Shown: one piece after another, positions 51,247-61,671 of the stretch
Layout of the letters: each line of letters begins with the position of its first letter
Position numbering within the stretch: the stretch's first letter is position 1
Assembly (NCBI GenBank): GCA_022828445.1
Contig: JAIZZJ010000008.1
Coordinates: forward strand, 682,001 to 746,000
Direction: 5' to 3'
From: Graphiopsis chlorocephala
Lineage: Eukaryota; Ascomycota; Dothideomycetes; Cladosporiales; Cladosporiaceae
Length of the DNA: 64,000 bases
Notes under the pieces: model-generated
What the model was told of the DNA's origin: nothing
Database searches by the model: none
Seen by the model: only the letters and a program-made list of their open reading frames with translations
Translations under genes and position numbers: made by a program

Positions 51247-52201
51247 TTACACAGTCTCCAAGACGGTCTCCTTGAACTCGCGCTCAACCTTCTGGCCGGA
51301 CTCGTCAGTGGTCGACTCGCCGTGGAGCGAGAGGAGGTTGCCGAGGTCGAACTTGGGTGCCTTGAGGAGCTTGACCTTGCGGACGTGGACCTGAGATATT
51401 GTTAGAACCAGACTCGAGCGCAGATTTGCGGCCGGGAAATACTTACGTCGCGAAGGGGGTAGATGCCCTGGGTGGCCTTCTCGATCTCACGGCCCATAAC
51501 CTCAGGAATGAGCTTGGTGGTGAGCTGGCTGAGGGTGCAGCTGGAGGCCTCACGAGCCATGATGTCGGTCATCTTCTTGCGGATGGCGCGGATCTGGGAA
51601 GACCTGGCGTAGGTGGTCTTCTTGATCTGGTTGGGGCGCCTCTTGGTGAAGGCAATGGCGAAGAGGCGGAGGAGGTAGTCGTCGGTGGTCTTGACGACAA
51701 CGTTGGCCTCGATGAGGGACTGCCACTTGCGGACGAGGGAGGCGAGCTTGTCGTGGGTGAAGTCGAGACCGTAGAAGTTGGTCAGGCAGTTCTTGCCCTG
51801 GACCTCATCGACGCGCAGCTTGACCTTGCGGAAGCTGTGGTCCTCATCCTTCTGGAGATCGGCGAGGGAAGCCTCGAAGACACGGCCCTTGAGGGAGTCG
51901 TTGGCGTTCTTCAAACCGGTGGTGCGGTTGACGAGGGTCTTGCCGACACTGGGCGAGTGTTAGTATGGTATTCTGGCATTCCGCGCTCTCTTAATTTTTT
52001 CTGCTCCTCCTCCTGCGCACGCGGTCCCTCGCTCGCTCTCGATCGCATTGTTTCGGTGGGTGGGTGGGTGATGGCGTACTCTCTGACGGCGAAAGTGGAG
52101 GGTGCCTTGACGGAGTACCAGTCCTTCTTAGCGAAGGGGTCGGTCCTCTTCTTCAGGCCCTTCTTGCCCTTGGACAATCTCTTGTTCTTGCCAACCGCCA
52201 T
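51247..52201 (-). CDS. RPS1: 40S ribosomal protein eS1 (S3Ae/Rps1), three exons
   Basis: Exons 52201-52080, 51948-51447 and 51390-51247 join to 255 aa, exactly the usual length. The sequence is unmistakable: MAVGKNKRLSKGKKGLKKRT, DPFAKKDWYSVKAPSTF, VGKTLVNRTTGLKNANDSLK, RVFEASLADLQKDEDHSFRK, FTKRRPNQIKKTTYARSSQI and IPEVMGREIEKATQGIYPLR. It is a structural component of the small subunit near the mRNA exit. Introns are 131 and 56 nt, the first early in the coding region as is common for fungal ribosomal protein genes. Codon use is strongly biased to C/G-ending codons, like 6PGDH. Confidence 0.97.
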
Positions 52202-54212
52202 GTTTGCGGAATGTCAAGAAGCTGTAGGGATTAGTAGTGGTTGTCTGGCGACGTCGTGTCAATCGAAGTTCCGACTTTGGTAGGCCTGGCTGCGTGTTGA
52301 GGTATCGAAAGTCCTCGCCTTGGCAAGCACACAGAGAATTGCCCACGGCCGGTCGCGCTTTCCCGCAGATCCAGCGGAGCCAACGCTTGCACGTGACCCT
52401 GAACTTCACCTGCGAAAATGATTCGCTTATTCCTTAGCTTCGGCCCTTGCAGTGCTAGGAGGGAATCTAAAAGAACGTGCTCTTCTTTCTTAGAGGTCTG
52501 CGCCTAAACTCGGAACAGGATCAACAATGTCGCCACAATCGTCCCTGATACTATACTGTTACTAGGCCAATGTTATGGAGTACATAGAATATCTGGAACA
52601 ACAAACATGCGACGAAGAATATTCCAGTCCCTGGCCCGAGTTTACGTACAGCAATCTCCATGGTCACGACGCACTACTATGGCATCGTCGGCGAACTTCA
52701 TTTTGGTGCTGTGTAGTAATGCCGTTGAGACAGCGCTTGAGTTTTACCGCATCGACGCAACCAGTTTGCTACTTTGATATGATCCGTGTCAGCAGTGAAT
52801 GCGTTTACCATTGAGACACGGCTGATCAAGCTGTACGTAGATTCATACGCACGAATTGTAGGAGGAAATTTAAAAGAACGTGCTCTTTCGATCGTTGTCG
52901 GAATATATTCAACATCATTGCGACACCGACCCTGATATCATACAGCCGTTGCGCTCAAGTTTGTGCGCATCCTCTCAGTGGCAAGAAAGGCCGTTCAGTC
53001 CTTGTGGTCAATTACAATAGCACACATCAAATCTGAGGATTGATAGGCGCTGCGACCAGTTTCTCGACGGCTTCTACATCTAATAATATGGTCATAGCCT
53101 GTGGTAGTAGTACATAGAAACCCAATGAAGCTGTAGCTGGTGCTCAGGGTGCACACGAACTTGAGAGTCCGTACTTGTACGATAGTGTGACTGGACACTA
53201 GGTTAACGCCGATGCAAACAGAGCTGGATCATAACAACCTGTGCAAAATGTCTCAATGGCAAGCTTGAACAAATCAATGGCCAGGCGTGGTTAGCGAGGC
53301 ATCATACGATCACAAGGGAACTGTCTGTAGGTAAGTTTTGCTACTCGAAAGAATCTCGATTCTGTTTACTATCAAGAGCACAAGCACATGTATCTAAATA
53401 GCGCACCAAACATCACCCCTTATGGAAACTCTCGTAGCAAGACAAACAGGTCGTAGAGAGCTGTATCGACAAACATATCAAGGACGGCACACTCCTAAAG
53501 CGACGATACGACAAGCGACCTTCCGAATATGTCTGAACGATGCTTTGGTCGCAGTGCGTAGATGCATCGCAATTCTGTATGATCAACATCAAAGTCAAAT
53601 CTGGACCTTCGACGCATTCGTCAACAGACTATCGAATGTGTCTCTATTGATCTCTGCTGAAGCGTGAACTGGTGACTCTGGCATCCTACCTTATGCGACG
53701 AGAGACTCTTATGTCAATCCGGAAAGCATAGCGCTCCAAATCTGTGAGATTGACCTTCGCTTAATTCTGGGCACACTCTCAATCAAAAACGTCGTCCTTA
53801 CTATCAACTTGACACGCTAGAAGGCAGCACGGGAACAACATTTACTATTATAGTAAGACAATGTAGTCGTAATGTTAATACCAAGCAGTGATCGATCTGT
53901 ACTATCGACACGCTAACGTTACAGGATTACAGGCTTCTGGCGTCAAGATAATATCATCTTGGATCCTATCTACTGTGCTCTTGGTGGATTCGCTTCGTCT
54001 AATGAATTTGCTGTGAGAGATAGTCGACGAGATTCTTGCTAGAGCTGCTGCCCGTCCGGACCGCCGAACTGATGACCCTGGCTGACGCACATATCAAAGA
54101 ATTGCTACTTTACTATAGGAAATCATAGCTACCTTCCCAACCAATGCCTCCCCTCAATACCAGATGCTCGATGTCCCGACCCAATTCACACGAATAAAAA
54201 TCAATACAACTT
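52202..54212. other. Gene-poor 2 kb region with decayed repeats
   Basis: AT-richer than the flanks, with many stops in all frames. The longest frame of note (53422-53667, 81 codons) is unassigned. It contains a duplicated segment (52457-52556 and 52860-52949) with many transition differences, as left by repeat-induced point mutation of an old element. No transposase or reverse transcriptase could be read. Confidence 0.5.
52457..52949 (+). repeat. Two diverged direct-repeat copies about 400 bp apart
   Basis: Copy 1 (52457-52556) and copy 2 (52860-52949) share AGGAGG(G/A)AAT(C/T)TAAAAGAAC followed by GTGCTCTT, then GGAA, TCAACA, CGACAC or CGCCAC, and CCCTGATA. Differences are mainly C/T and G/A. 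This indicates an old direct duplication or dispersed element. Confidence 0.6.
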
Positions 54213-56134
54213 TCACAGCGTTTCCGAATAGAAATATGTCATCAAACTCGGCCCTCCACACTGCTGCTTCGCATTCCCAGCGCAAAGCATAAGGTCCGAC
54301 AGCGGACATACGATGTCTTCCGCTCCGCTGGTGGTGTTGATTTCGTTGGCACAGTAGCACTCGGCGCCGAACTCGACTCTAAGTAATCATCAGCAATTGC
54401 CCGTGATCAATCACTACGCGCAAGGAATCAAGAAACAATTGACTTGACTTACCCGGAATAACGCATCTGGTTCCCCAAGCAGAACTTAACGCACATGTCG
54501 TTCGTCATCGCATGGTTCCTCGTGCTCGGCCCGTTGAGAGCGCGTCCGCCCTTCGCCGGATCTTTCAGACATCCTTTCAACTTGTACTTGCCCACCGAAG
54601 GTTTCGGCGCCGCGGGGATAAGTCGCGGATCGTCGTCGGCGCTGGCAGTGTTATTGTAGATGCTCATGTACCCATACCCGCCGCAGATTTCGAGCAAGTC
54701 GTCGTTCATCGTGCCGCCGCAGTTCCAGTTGCACGACGGCCAGCCACTGATAGTGCTCGGGTTGATGTAATTGTCGCAATGGCACTCTTGCGAGTACTCG
54801 ACGCCGCTGAGACGGAAGCCGCGGCTGTTGCAGATTTCCTGGCAGAAGCCGACGGTCATGAACGTGTAGTTGGAGACGAAGTAGCCGTTGAGAGGGCGCA
54901 CAAGGCCCGCGCTGTCGTTGTAGCAGCCCAGGTATTCTTGATTGGCCGTAGGGTACGTTTGGCCGACGACGGGTTTGAACGTGGGTATTGGCGTCGAGTC
55001 GACGGTCTGTCTGATTTGCGGCTTCACGACGTCGGGAGCGCAGTTCATCGACGCAGATGTTGCGGCTTCGGGGCCGTAGGTGATTTTTACGCAACCTGGA
55101 AGTTTTGAGATGAGGCCCTGGACGGGCTCGTCGACTTGCGGAGGTCTTTCGGGACAATTGAAGCCAAACGCATTCGACTGGCTTTCCTGCAGGACTGGGC
55201 AGTTGGAAATCTGGCCAAAGTCATCCGTCCCGAGACAGTTGACTGTCGCGTTTGCGAGGACGTTCTGATCCCAGCCGTTTTGGAAATCGGCGTGGAAACC
55301 GTATCCAGTGGGATCGCCCTGTGAGAAAACGAACAATCCATCTGGGGTCTGGTCAGGAACCAGGATGACGTCGTAGAAGACTTCCAGGAAAATATGTGGG
55401 ATCTGGACAGGGTGACTGGGCGGACAGATGCCGTTGTCGATTCCACTCTGGTAGGCGACGTGCGAGTTGTCTTGCTTGTACAGATCCCTTCCGTTCCAGC
55501 AGCTTTGGAAGTGGACCTGCGCGCGCATGCCGTTCCTACACTTTGTGCTGTGCATGTAAGGCTTCTCGATCGTCTCATCGTCCAGACAGTTGAAGCTGAC
55601 TCGATCTGCAACGGGCCGACCTGGGTATTCTTTCGTGCCGTATGTCATTGTCGTGTTGTCGTAGCTTCGTGCTGATTTATCGCCGGAGAGGATCATGAAA
55701 CCTTTGGGGAAAGGTACTGTTTGGTTGACGTTTGGTCCACGCCCAAGGTAGTAGACAACGGCACCGTTGTGATGGACCTCGTAGAAAGAGCCGTTGGGGT
55801 ATTTGTAGTAGAGTGTGGGCGACCAGTATGCCGACTTGTCCGTCCCGACCTCACAGGATGTGCATCGCGAGTTCAGCAAAGAGTTGTACGTCGCGTATAC
55901 GCCAATATCTGAAACCAAGTCAGCGATTATCTCTCGCTCAGCGATTGTGATATACCTACTCGAGCCACCCACAATGGAGTGACTATGCGCCGCCAATGCC
56001 CCTGGGTTCACAAGAGGATCGATGCGTCCTCTCTGAATATTGGCGCAATTTATACGGAAAAATGCGTGCACACTGCTCGCCAGAGCAAGCGTGAGAACGA
56101 AAGGAGATAGTATTGGTGACATAGTCAGTGTCAC
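54213..56134 (-). CDS. Secreted DUF1996 protein with two WSC domains (three exons)
   Basis: Exons 56134-55960, 55908-54453 and 54378-54213 join to 598 aa (introns 51 and 74 nt). Signal peptide near residues 5-24 (SPILSPFVLTLALASSVHAF). The DUF1996 domain follows (FFRINCANIQRGRIDPLVNP, AHSHSIVGGSN, PNGSFYEVHHNGAVVYYLGR, PTGYGFHADFQNGWD) to about residue 330. WSC domain 1 is at about 383-475 (EYLGCYNDSAGLVRPLNGYF, FCQEIC, ECHCDNYI), and WSC domain 2 at about 500-598 is completed only by the last exon (GAECYCANEINTTSG, QQCGGP). WSC domains bind carbohydrate or sense the wall; with no C-terminal transmembrane segment it is probably secreted. DUF1996 function is unknown. Confidence 0.9.
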
Positions 56135-56885
56135 TGTCGGAGTGTTTCCGCGACGAGTTCGAGCTGGAGAGGAGCAACCTCCTCTTTAACGAAGAAGGTG
56201 GCCGGACAGTACACGTCGCATGCCACAAGTCCCCAGTGCGAGTGTGATGCAGCGCTGGCTGTGTTCGTGTTCGTTCGGAAGTCAGTATCGACAAAGAGAA
56301 GCGTTCAACGACGCGCGGTTGAACAGTCGAAGTCACCAAATGAGAGGTGTATGAGGCGTTGCTCTTTGTTGGCCACGCTGTGGACGTGACATGGGCATGA
56401 CAGACCCCACCGCGAATAGGTCAAAACAAACAGCCAGTTTGTGCGCGGAATGAAGGAGATAAAGGAATGTAACCATTTCGCGACGCCACGCATCTTTCGC
56501 TCGGCATCACGCTACCACCAACCGAATTCTGGAAGCGCGCGCCTGCGACCACCTTAGTGTCGTCTGGCACATATCCAATCTTCCTTGCACCTGTAACGAG
56601 GTTTGTTCGACTGCCTTCATTTATCATATCATTTCTTGCAAGCATTAATATACTCTCGAAACAACAAAGTGGGAATCTATCCGAGTAAATCCGAAAGCAT
56701 TTCTCATCAACAATTGCACATGTATGCGCACGTAGTTCGCCGCCGAGCCTATTTTCCCGCAAGCTCGTCTCTCGGAGGCAAAGTAATCTATCATTTTTGG
56801 GCAAGAGGAAGTGGTTCCCTTGACATAATCCGGCCGGTTTCATGGGTTTCTTTTTTGGTGGAGATCAAGGAGAACATGTACCGGT
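56135..56885. other. Intergenic, 0.75 kb
   Basis: WSC gene promoter side and AMPK beta 3' side. No gene or RNA recognised. Confidence 0.45.
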
Positions 56886-58574
56886 CTATTCGTCAGAGGT
56901 TGGTTTGTACATGATGGTGGTAAGGAACTAAACATTGTTAGTGCTGCTAAATGAGCGTTCCCATCTGGACAACGACATTACCTTTCGCTTGTACCGAGTC
57001 GTGCCGCTCGTCGCAAGCACACCGTTCTTAATACTGCTGGTAGCAAGATGGTTAAGGACCGTGTGATTGGGCATAATGAGCACGCTAGCATCATCCTTGT
57101 GAGGAGTGGTCCCATTAAGAATACTCTTGCTCAGGAACATGGGTAGCGAAGGTGGTTGCGGTAGTGTGTTGATGACACGCGATGAACGCTGGAACTTCTC
57201 GTCATCGGGATTGTTGTAGGTATCCAAGTCCAGTAGAAATTGAGGAATCTGCTTGGTATAGGTGGCAGTGGGAAGGGCTTGGCGAGGTGGCTTCTGCTTT
57301 TCCTGCTGTTGATCTTGCTGTCGCTTCTGCTCCGCTGGAGATGGCGCGTGTGGCGTTTCTGAAGAAGGGATCGCAATCGGCTTGGGAGTTTCAGCCGCCA
57401 CGGTAGATCCACGACTCTCATCGATACCCGCTGCTGTCTCGGATGGCTGCTTTCCTGTCCGATCGGGAATCGACTGTGCTTCTACTGTGCCCGGAACTTG
57501 GCCATGGGTCAATGCCGCGCCTGGTGTCGGCATCGGCTCGGCTGGCGCGGGCTCCTGCTTTTCTGATGCTTCGGGCAGCGGCGCCACCACCTCGATATAG
57601 TTCACGAGGATATTTGTATAGTCGACGGTAGTGGGAAGCTCATGTGAAGTGGTCATATCTCCATCCACCAGGAACTTCAAGTGGTGAGTTCCGGGCTTTA
57701 ATTGCAGGATGGTTGAGAATCCACCCTTCTTGTCACGGTGCAGCTTAAACTTGCGATCCCATTGTACGAACGTGCCCGTGACGTATACCTTCTCGCCGGG
57801 TCCTTTCCACGATATCGGCAGAGGCACTGATGGTGCGAGCGAGGCCTGGTCTGCCGTGAACGCCTCGTTGTCTCCCAAGTCCTCATCGTCTACTGTTGTC
57901 GAGCTAAGCACGCTCGCACGCCTGGGCAGTCCATTGATGTCAGCCTGGCCAAGCGGCAAGCTAATGTCCTGCGGCGTGATAATCGGGGACCCCGGCGTGT
58001 GCACCTCCTCAATAGGCAGCGGCAGTCTAGGCGGCCGACTAAAGTCGGAGGGTGGCAGGCCATAGGGTGATCCAGAATCGGGCTGTCCGGACGGGTAGAA
58101 CTGGCGAGTGTCTTTGTCCGCGTTGGGAGAGATCTGAGGCACGTCGACCGGGCGAGTAGAGGGTGAGGGCGAGGGAGCGTGGGAGGCCTGGGCGTGTGTG
58201 GGCGGAGGGAGAGTGGAGGTGCGAGACGGCGGGCGCTGGTGCTTGGAGGACTCGCTGCCCATGATGCTGGAGTCGGAGCGCTGGCTGGCAGCGGCGTCGT
58301 CGAGGCGGTTGCGAGAGGCGCTGCCTTGGGCGGTGATGGAGCGGGCGCGGGTGTGCGACGGGCTCTGTGCGACGGTCGCGCCGTGGGCGTGGGCTCGCGT
58401 GGGCTGGGTCGCGGTGTGGGAGTTGGAGATGAGCTGCGCGGTGGGCAGCTTTGCGTTGGCATTCGAGAGGGTGTGCGCGCTCTTCCTGCGTCCAACGGAG
58501 CGCGGGCGGGCTACGGAGGGGGAGGTGGGCGAGGCGGCATTGCTCTTGCTGTCGCTGGACTGCGAGTTGCCCAT
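56886..58574 (-). CDS. AMPK/SNF1 beta subunit (Gal83/Sip family), two exons
   Basis: Exons 58574-56982 and 56927-56886 join across a 54 nt intron to 544 aa; the last exon gives FLTTIMYKPTSDE, the conserved end. The N-terminus MGNSQSSDSKS is an N-myristoylation signal. Residues 20-240 are disordered Ser/Pro-rich. The glycogen-binding CBM48 domain is at about 252-330 (ISWKGPGEKVYVTGTFVQWD, FSTILQLKPGTHHLKFLVDG). The C-terminal AMPKBI domain at about 436-544 (QIPQFLLDLDTYNNPDDEKF, LPMFLSKSILNG, NHTVLNHLATSSIK) binds the alpha and gamma subunits. It scaffolds and localises SNF1 kinase for glucose-derepression and energy control. Confidence 0.94.
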
Positions 58575-59202
58575 ACTTCGTTGTGATGCCCGTCACCACT
58601 CGCACTGTCGCTCTCTGGCGCGCGGTCAGCAGCCTTCGCCTTCGCCTTCACTCGCGTGCTTCCCTGCGGCGGGCCACTCGGTCTGCGTCGTCTTCGCGGC
58701 TACAAGCAGCACATGCCGTGGCGGCGAATGGCACTCGGGGCAATGGTAGCAGGCAGAGGCGAATCACAGGGGAGGGTAATCTCGTATGTACGACGGTCGT
58801 GCAGACAGCCTGCCTTCAGTGCCGCCGGGTAGGAGCCTCGAGGCCTGCTGCGTCGTGCCCAGGCCATCTGGCGGGATGAGGTACATGGTGGGGTTCGCCG
58901 TGCACGTTCTCCATCTCTCATCAACGGGTGCGGAGACGAAACGAACACCCGGCTAGTCTGCTTCCGCCTGGGATACCTCGCAGTCTGTACCTAACTGACC
59001 TCGCTGACATGTGAAAGATCACGTGCCTTGCTCCTTCCACTGTTGTTTATTCGCTGTATTCGCTGTATCAGACACTTTCGCCTCCTCACCAAACAGAGGT
59101 TTCTGGCCCGCTACTCGATCCAGTCCAGTCCTGGCAAGTCACTGGCAAGCCAGCCCTGTTCGACTGACAGGGGTATACTCTCGCCTCCAACACGCACACG
59201 CA
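58575..59202. other. Divergent promoter region, 0.63 kb
   Basis: Between AMPK beta (minus) and the small membrane protein (plus). No regulatory site identified with confidence. Confidence 0.45.
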
Positions 59203-59779
59203 ATGAACATCTATCTCGCCTGGACCGGCACGATCCTCTACTGGATCAGCTGGCCCATCGGCATCGTCCTATTCTACCTCTTCGTCACCGTAGTCGCCAT
59301 CTTGAAGCTTATATACTGGCCAATCGCCTTCGTCCTCCAGCCAGTGGTGTACCTGCTCCGTTTCATCGCCGCGTGCCTCGCACTACCCTTCCGAGCATTG
59401 GTCAAACTTGAGGTGAGTCGACGAAGCGTTGTCTATTCAATGCATGTATCTGATTGCTTGTTTCTAGCCTCTGTACAATTACATCGGCGTTGCGGCGCTA
59501 CTAGGCCTGATCGGTGGACTGGTCATATTCTACATTTACAGCATCCTCCATCGGATTCTTCGTCTCGATTCGACGCCAGAACCTCCCAGAGAACGCACTT
59601 TCAAGCAGTACCGCCAGGAGAAAGCACAGCAGAAAGCAAGATCACAGCCCCCTACCATGCTATCACCAGGCAATGCCACCATCAACCTCACCAATGGCTA
59701 CGGCAGCACAGGCGGCACAGGTGACCCTTGCAACCTTCTCGATCAGACAATCATGGAAGAAATGGATTCAGATTACTGA
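59203..59779 (+). CDS. Small multi-pass membrane protein, unknown function (two exons)
   Basis: Exons 59203-59412 and 59468-59779 join across a 55 nt intron to 173 aa. Three or so hydrophobic segments: about 6-34 (GTILYWISWPIGIVLFYLFV), 36-62 (ILKLIYWPIAFVLQPVVYLL) and 75-97 (IGVAALLGLIGGLVIFYIYS). A polar tail follows (RERTFKQYRQEKAQQKARSQ), ending MEEMDSDY. The intron falls exactly between helices and the join keeps LVKLE-PLYNYIG in frame. No family named. Probably an ER or organelle membrane protein. Its stop lies 6 bp from the stop of the opposing P450. Confidence 0.75.
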
Positions 59780-59785
59780 GTATGA

Positions 59786-61557
59786 TCACGCTGTCGACAC
59801 CGGCAGCTTCCTCTGCTTGATCCAGACCCTCGTCGAATCATCCGTGTTGTAGACCGCTGTCGCCTTGCGATGCCTGGGCATCTTCCATTCACCGCCATCG
59901 ACCGGGTCGATCTCCCACATCGAAATTATAGCTGCAGAGAACAGCATGATCTCTTTGAAGGCAAACGCGCGTCCTTTGCACATGCTGTGACCGCCACCTG
60001 CGATATTTGAATTAGCCAACACGTCACACATACAGCTCACATCAAGGACATACCATATGGTCGCATGCTTCCCATGTCGGCGGAGCCCTTGCCGTTTTCA
60101 TCATACTTAACGTGGCGATCTGCTTTGAAAACATCTGGGTTTTCAAAAGCATTTGGGTCAGTGTTGTACAAATCATGCGCAACATGCATGTACTCGCCCT
60201 TTCGGAACATGTAACTCTGCGCTTCCTTGTCCCTCGGAGTGAGGACGAAATCCTGCTTGGCAACTTTAAGACTCCAAGACGCGGCGTCTAAACGCAGAAC
60301 TTCGATGTAACAGCTTTTCAGCAGAGGGCAGTTCGCGCACAGGCCGTCGACATCGACCTTCTCGAGACGCGGCGCATCTGGCACGATGAATTCCTGCTTC
60401 GGCTGAACAGCGCGCACATAAGGCTCAATCTCCTCGCGCAGCAAAGCCAACAGTGCCTTATCAGAGTAAATCCTCTCGAGCATCCAGAAGACCACACCGT
60501 TCGAGTTCGCATTCGCAGCCCACAACAAGGCGTGCTCCACAGAAGCTCTTGCCTCCATACTAAGCCCATGCTCCCTGTACAGCGAGATTCTGCCTTTGAC
60601 CACGGGCCCAACATCGTCCAGATCGCGCCACTCAGTGCCGGGATCCTCACCCACAGACCACTTGTCCATAGCAATCTCAAACTGTATAAGCCGATCCAAC
60701 AACTTCCTACGTGCAATGTGTGCCTTCAAAAGCGACGGAATTGGAACCCATCTCGGCAGCCCAGTAGCAAGCATCAAAAACCCATCGTCCAGCGTGAAAA
60801 CATCCCGAATATAGTCCGGGAAGTTGTTCACGAAATCCGAGCCGAAGATCGAAGGGTTCGCGCAGCTGGCGCACCAGTCGCGAGTCAAGTCCAGCAGGTC
60901 TACTTCGACGACTTTCTCGCCGGCAGCGTTTGTTTTGATTTCTACGTTTGCGCTGCGCTCCCACAGCATCTGATCGACGAGAGATTTGGAGCCGGTGACG
61001 AAGCTCGCGATGCTGCTCTTCACTGCTTGCGCGGCCCGCTCGGTCATCTCACCCAGCCCGGGCTCGGACATGAAGTGCTTATACAGAGCGTTCAAGCCGG
61101 GCATGACTTTGTCATACTTATCGCCTTCAGTGCTCATCGGGAAGCCGAAGACCTTTCCCATGATGCCCTTGAAGAGTTCCAACTCGCTGGCATTCTCGGC
61201 TTTGACGTTCACGGCAGCAGTGGCGAGCGGCGGAGCGAACAGGATGTTGTGCACCGTGCCGCCAAAGTTGAGGCTGTAGGCGCCGGCTGGGTGGTGGGCT
61301 CCGCGCAGGCGGCTGGTGAAGGCTTTGGCGTCCCATATCATGGATGGGAGGTGGCCGAGGAGAGGCAAGGTGTAGGAGACAGCAGGGACGCGTTTGGAGC
61401 CATTGGGGCCTTGCTCGGGTTGTTTGGAGGAGAGGAGGCGGGTGATGATGATTGTGATGATGAGTAGGCCGGCTATGGTTATAACTGGGCGATCGGTGAA
61501 CGCAATGTATAGAGCGTTTAAGCGAAGCGCTAGGGTGTTAGGGGGTGGTTGGTCCAT
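59786..61557 (-). CDS. Cytochrome P450 (two exons)
   Basis: Exons 61557-60054 and 59997-59786 join to 571 aa; the 56 nt intron splits the heme-binding loop. An N-terminal membrane anchor is present (PVITIAGLLIITIIITRLL), followed by a proline-containing hinge (GSKRVPAVSYTLPLLGHLP). The I-helix region is LLWAANANSNGVVFWML, the K-helix ExxR is CYIEVLRLD, and the joined heme loop reads YGGGHSMCKGRAFA, with Tyr instead of the usual first Phe. The pattern resembles fungal P450s annotated as cholesterol 7-alpha-hydroxylase- or prostacyclin-synthase-like (CYP7/CYP8 type), but the substrate is unknown. An ATG 38 codons upstream (61671) is in frame, but the anchor starts best from MDQPPPN. No biosynthetic cluster adjoins it. 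Confidence 0.9.
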
Positions 61558-61671
61558 GTTAAGAGATATCGTGAGAAGTTTTGGATTTTCTTTTTCTTTT
61601 CCCAAAGAATTGCTCTTCTTGAACGTCCAGAAGATCAAGAAGTCCAGATCCAGATGATTAGAGTGAGGCAA

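Noticed and set aside
51399..52283. 294-codon plus-strand frame
   Set aside because: Antisense to ribosomal protein eS1, crossing its introns; Leu/Gly/Glu-rich shadow of biased codons.
53422..53667. 81-codon plus-strand frame in the gene desert
   Set aside because: Short, in AT-rich decayed DNA, no family resemblance.
29069..61557. Possible secondary-metabolite cluster (Zn2Cys6 regulator, SDR, P450, MFS)
   Set aside because: These genes are 10-30 kb apart, separated by housekeeping genes, and no PKS, NRPS, terpene synthase or DMATS is present.
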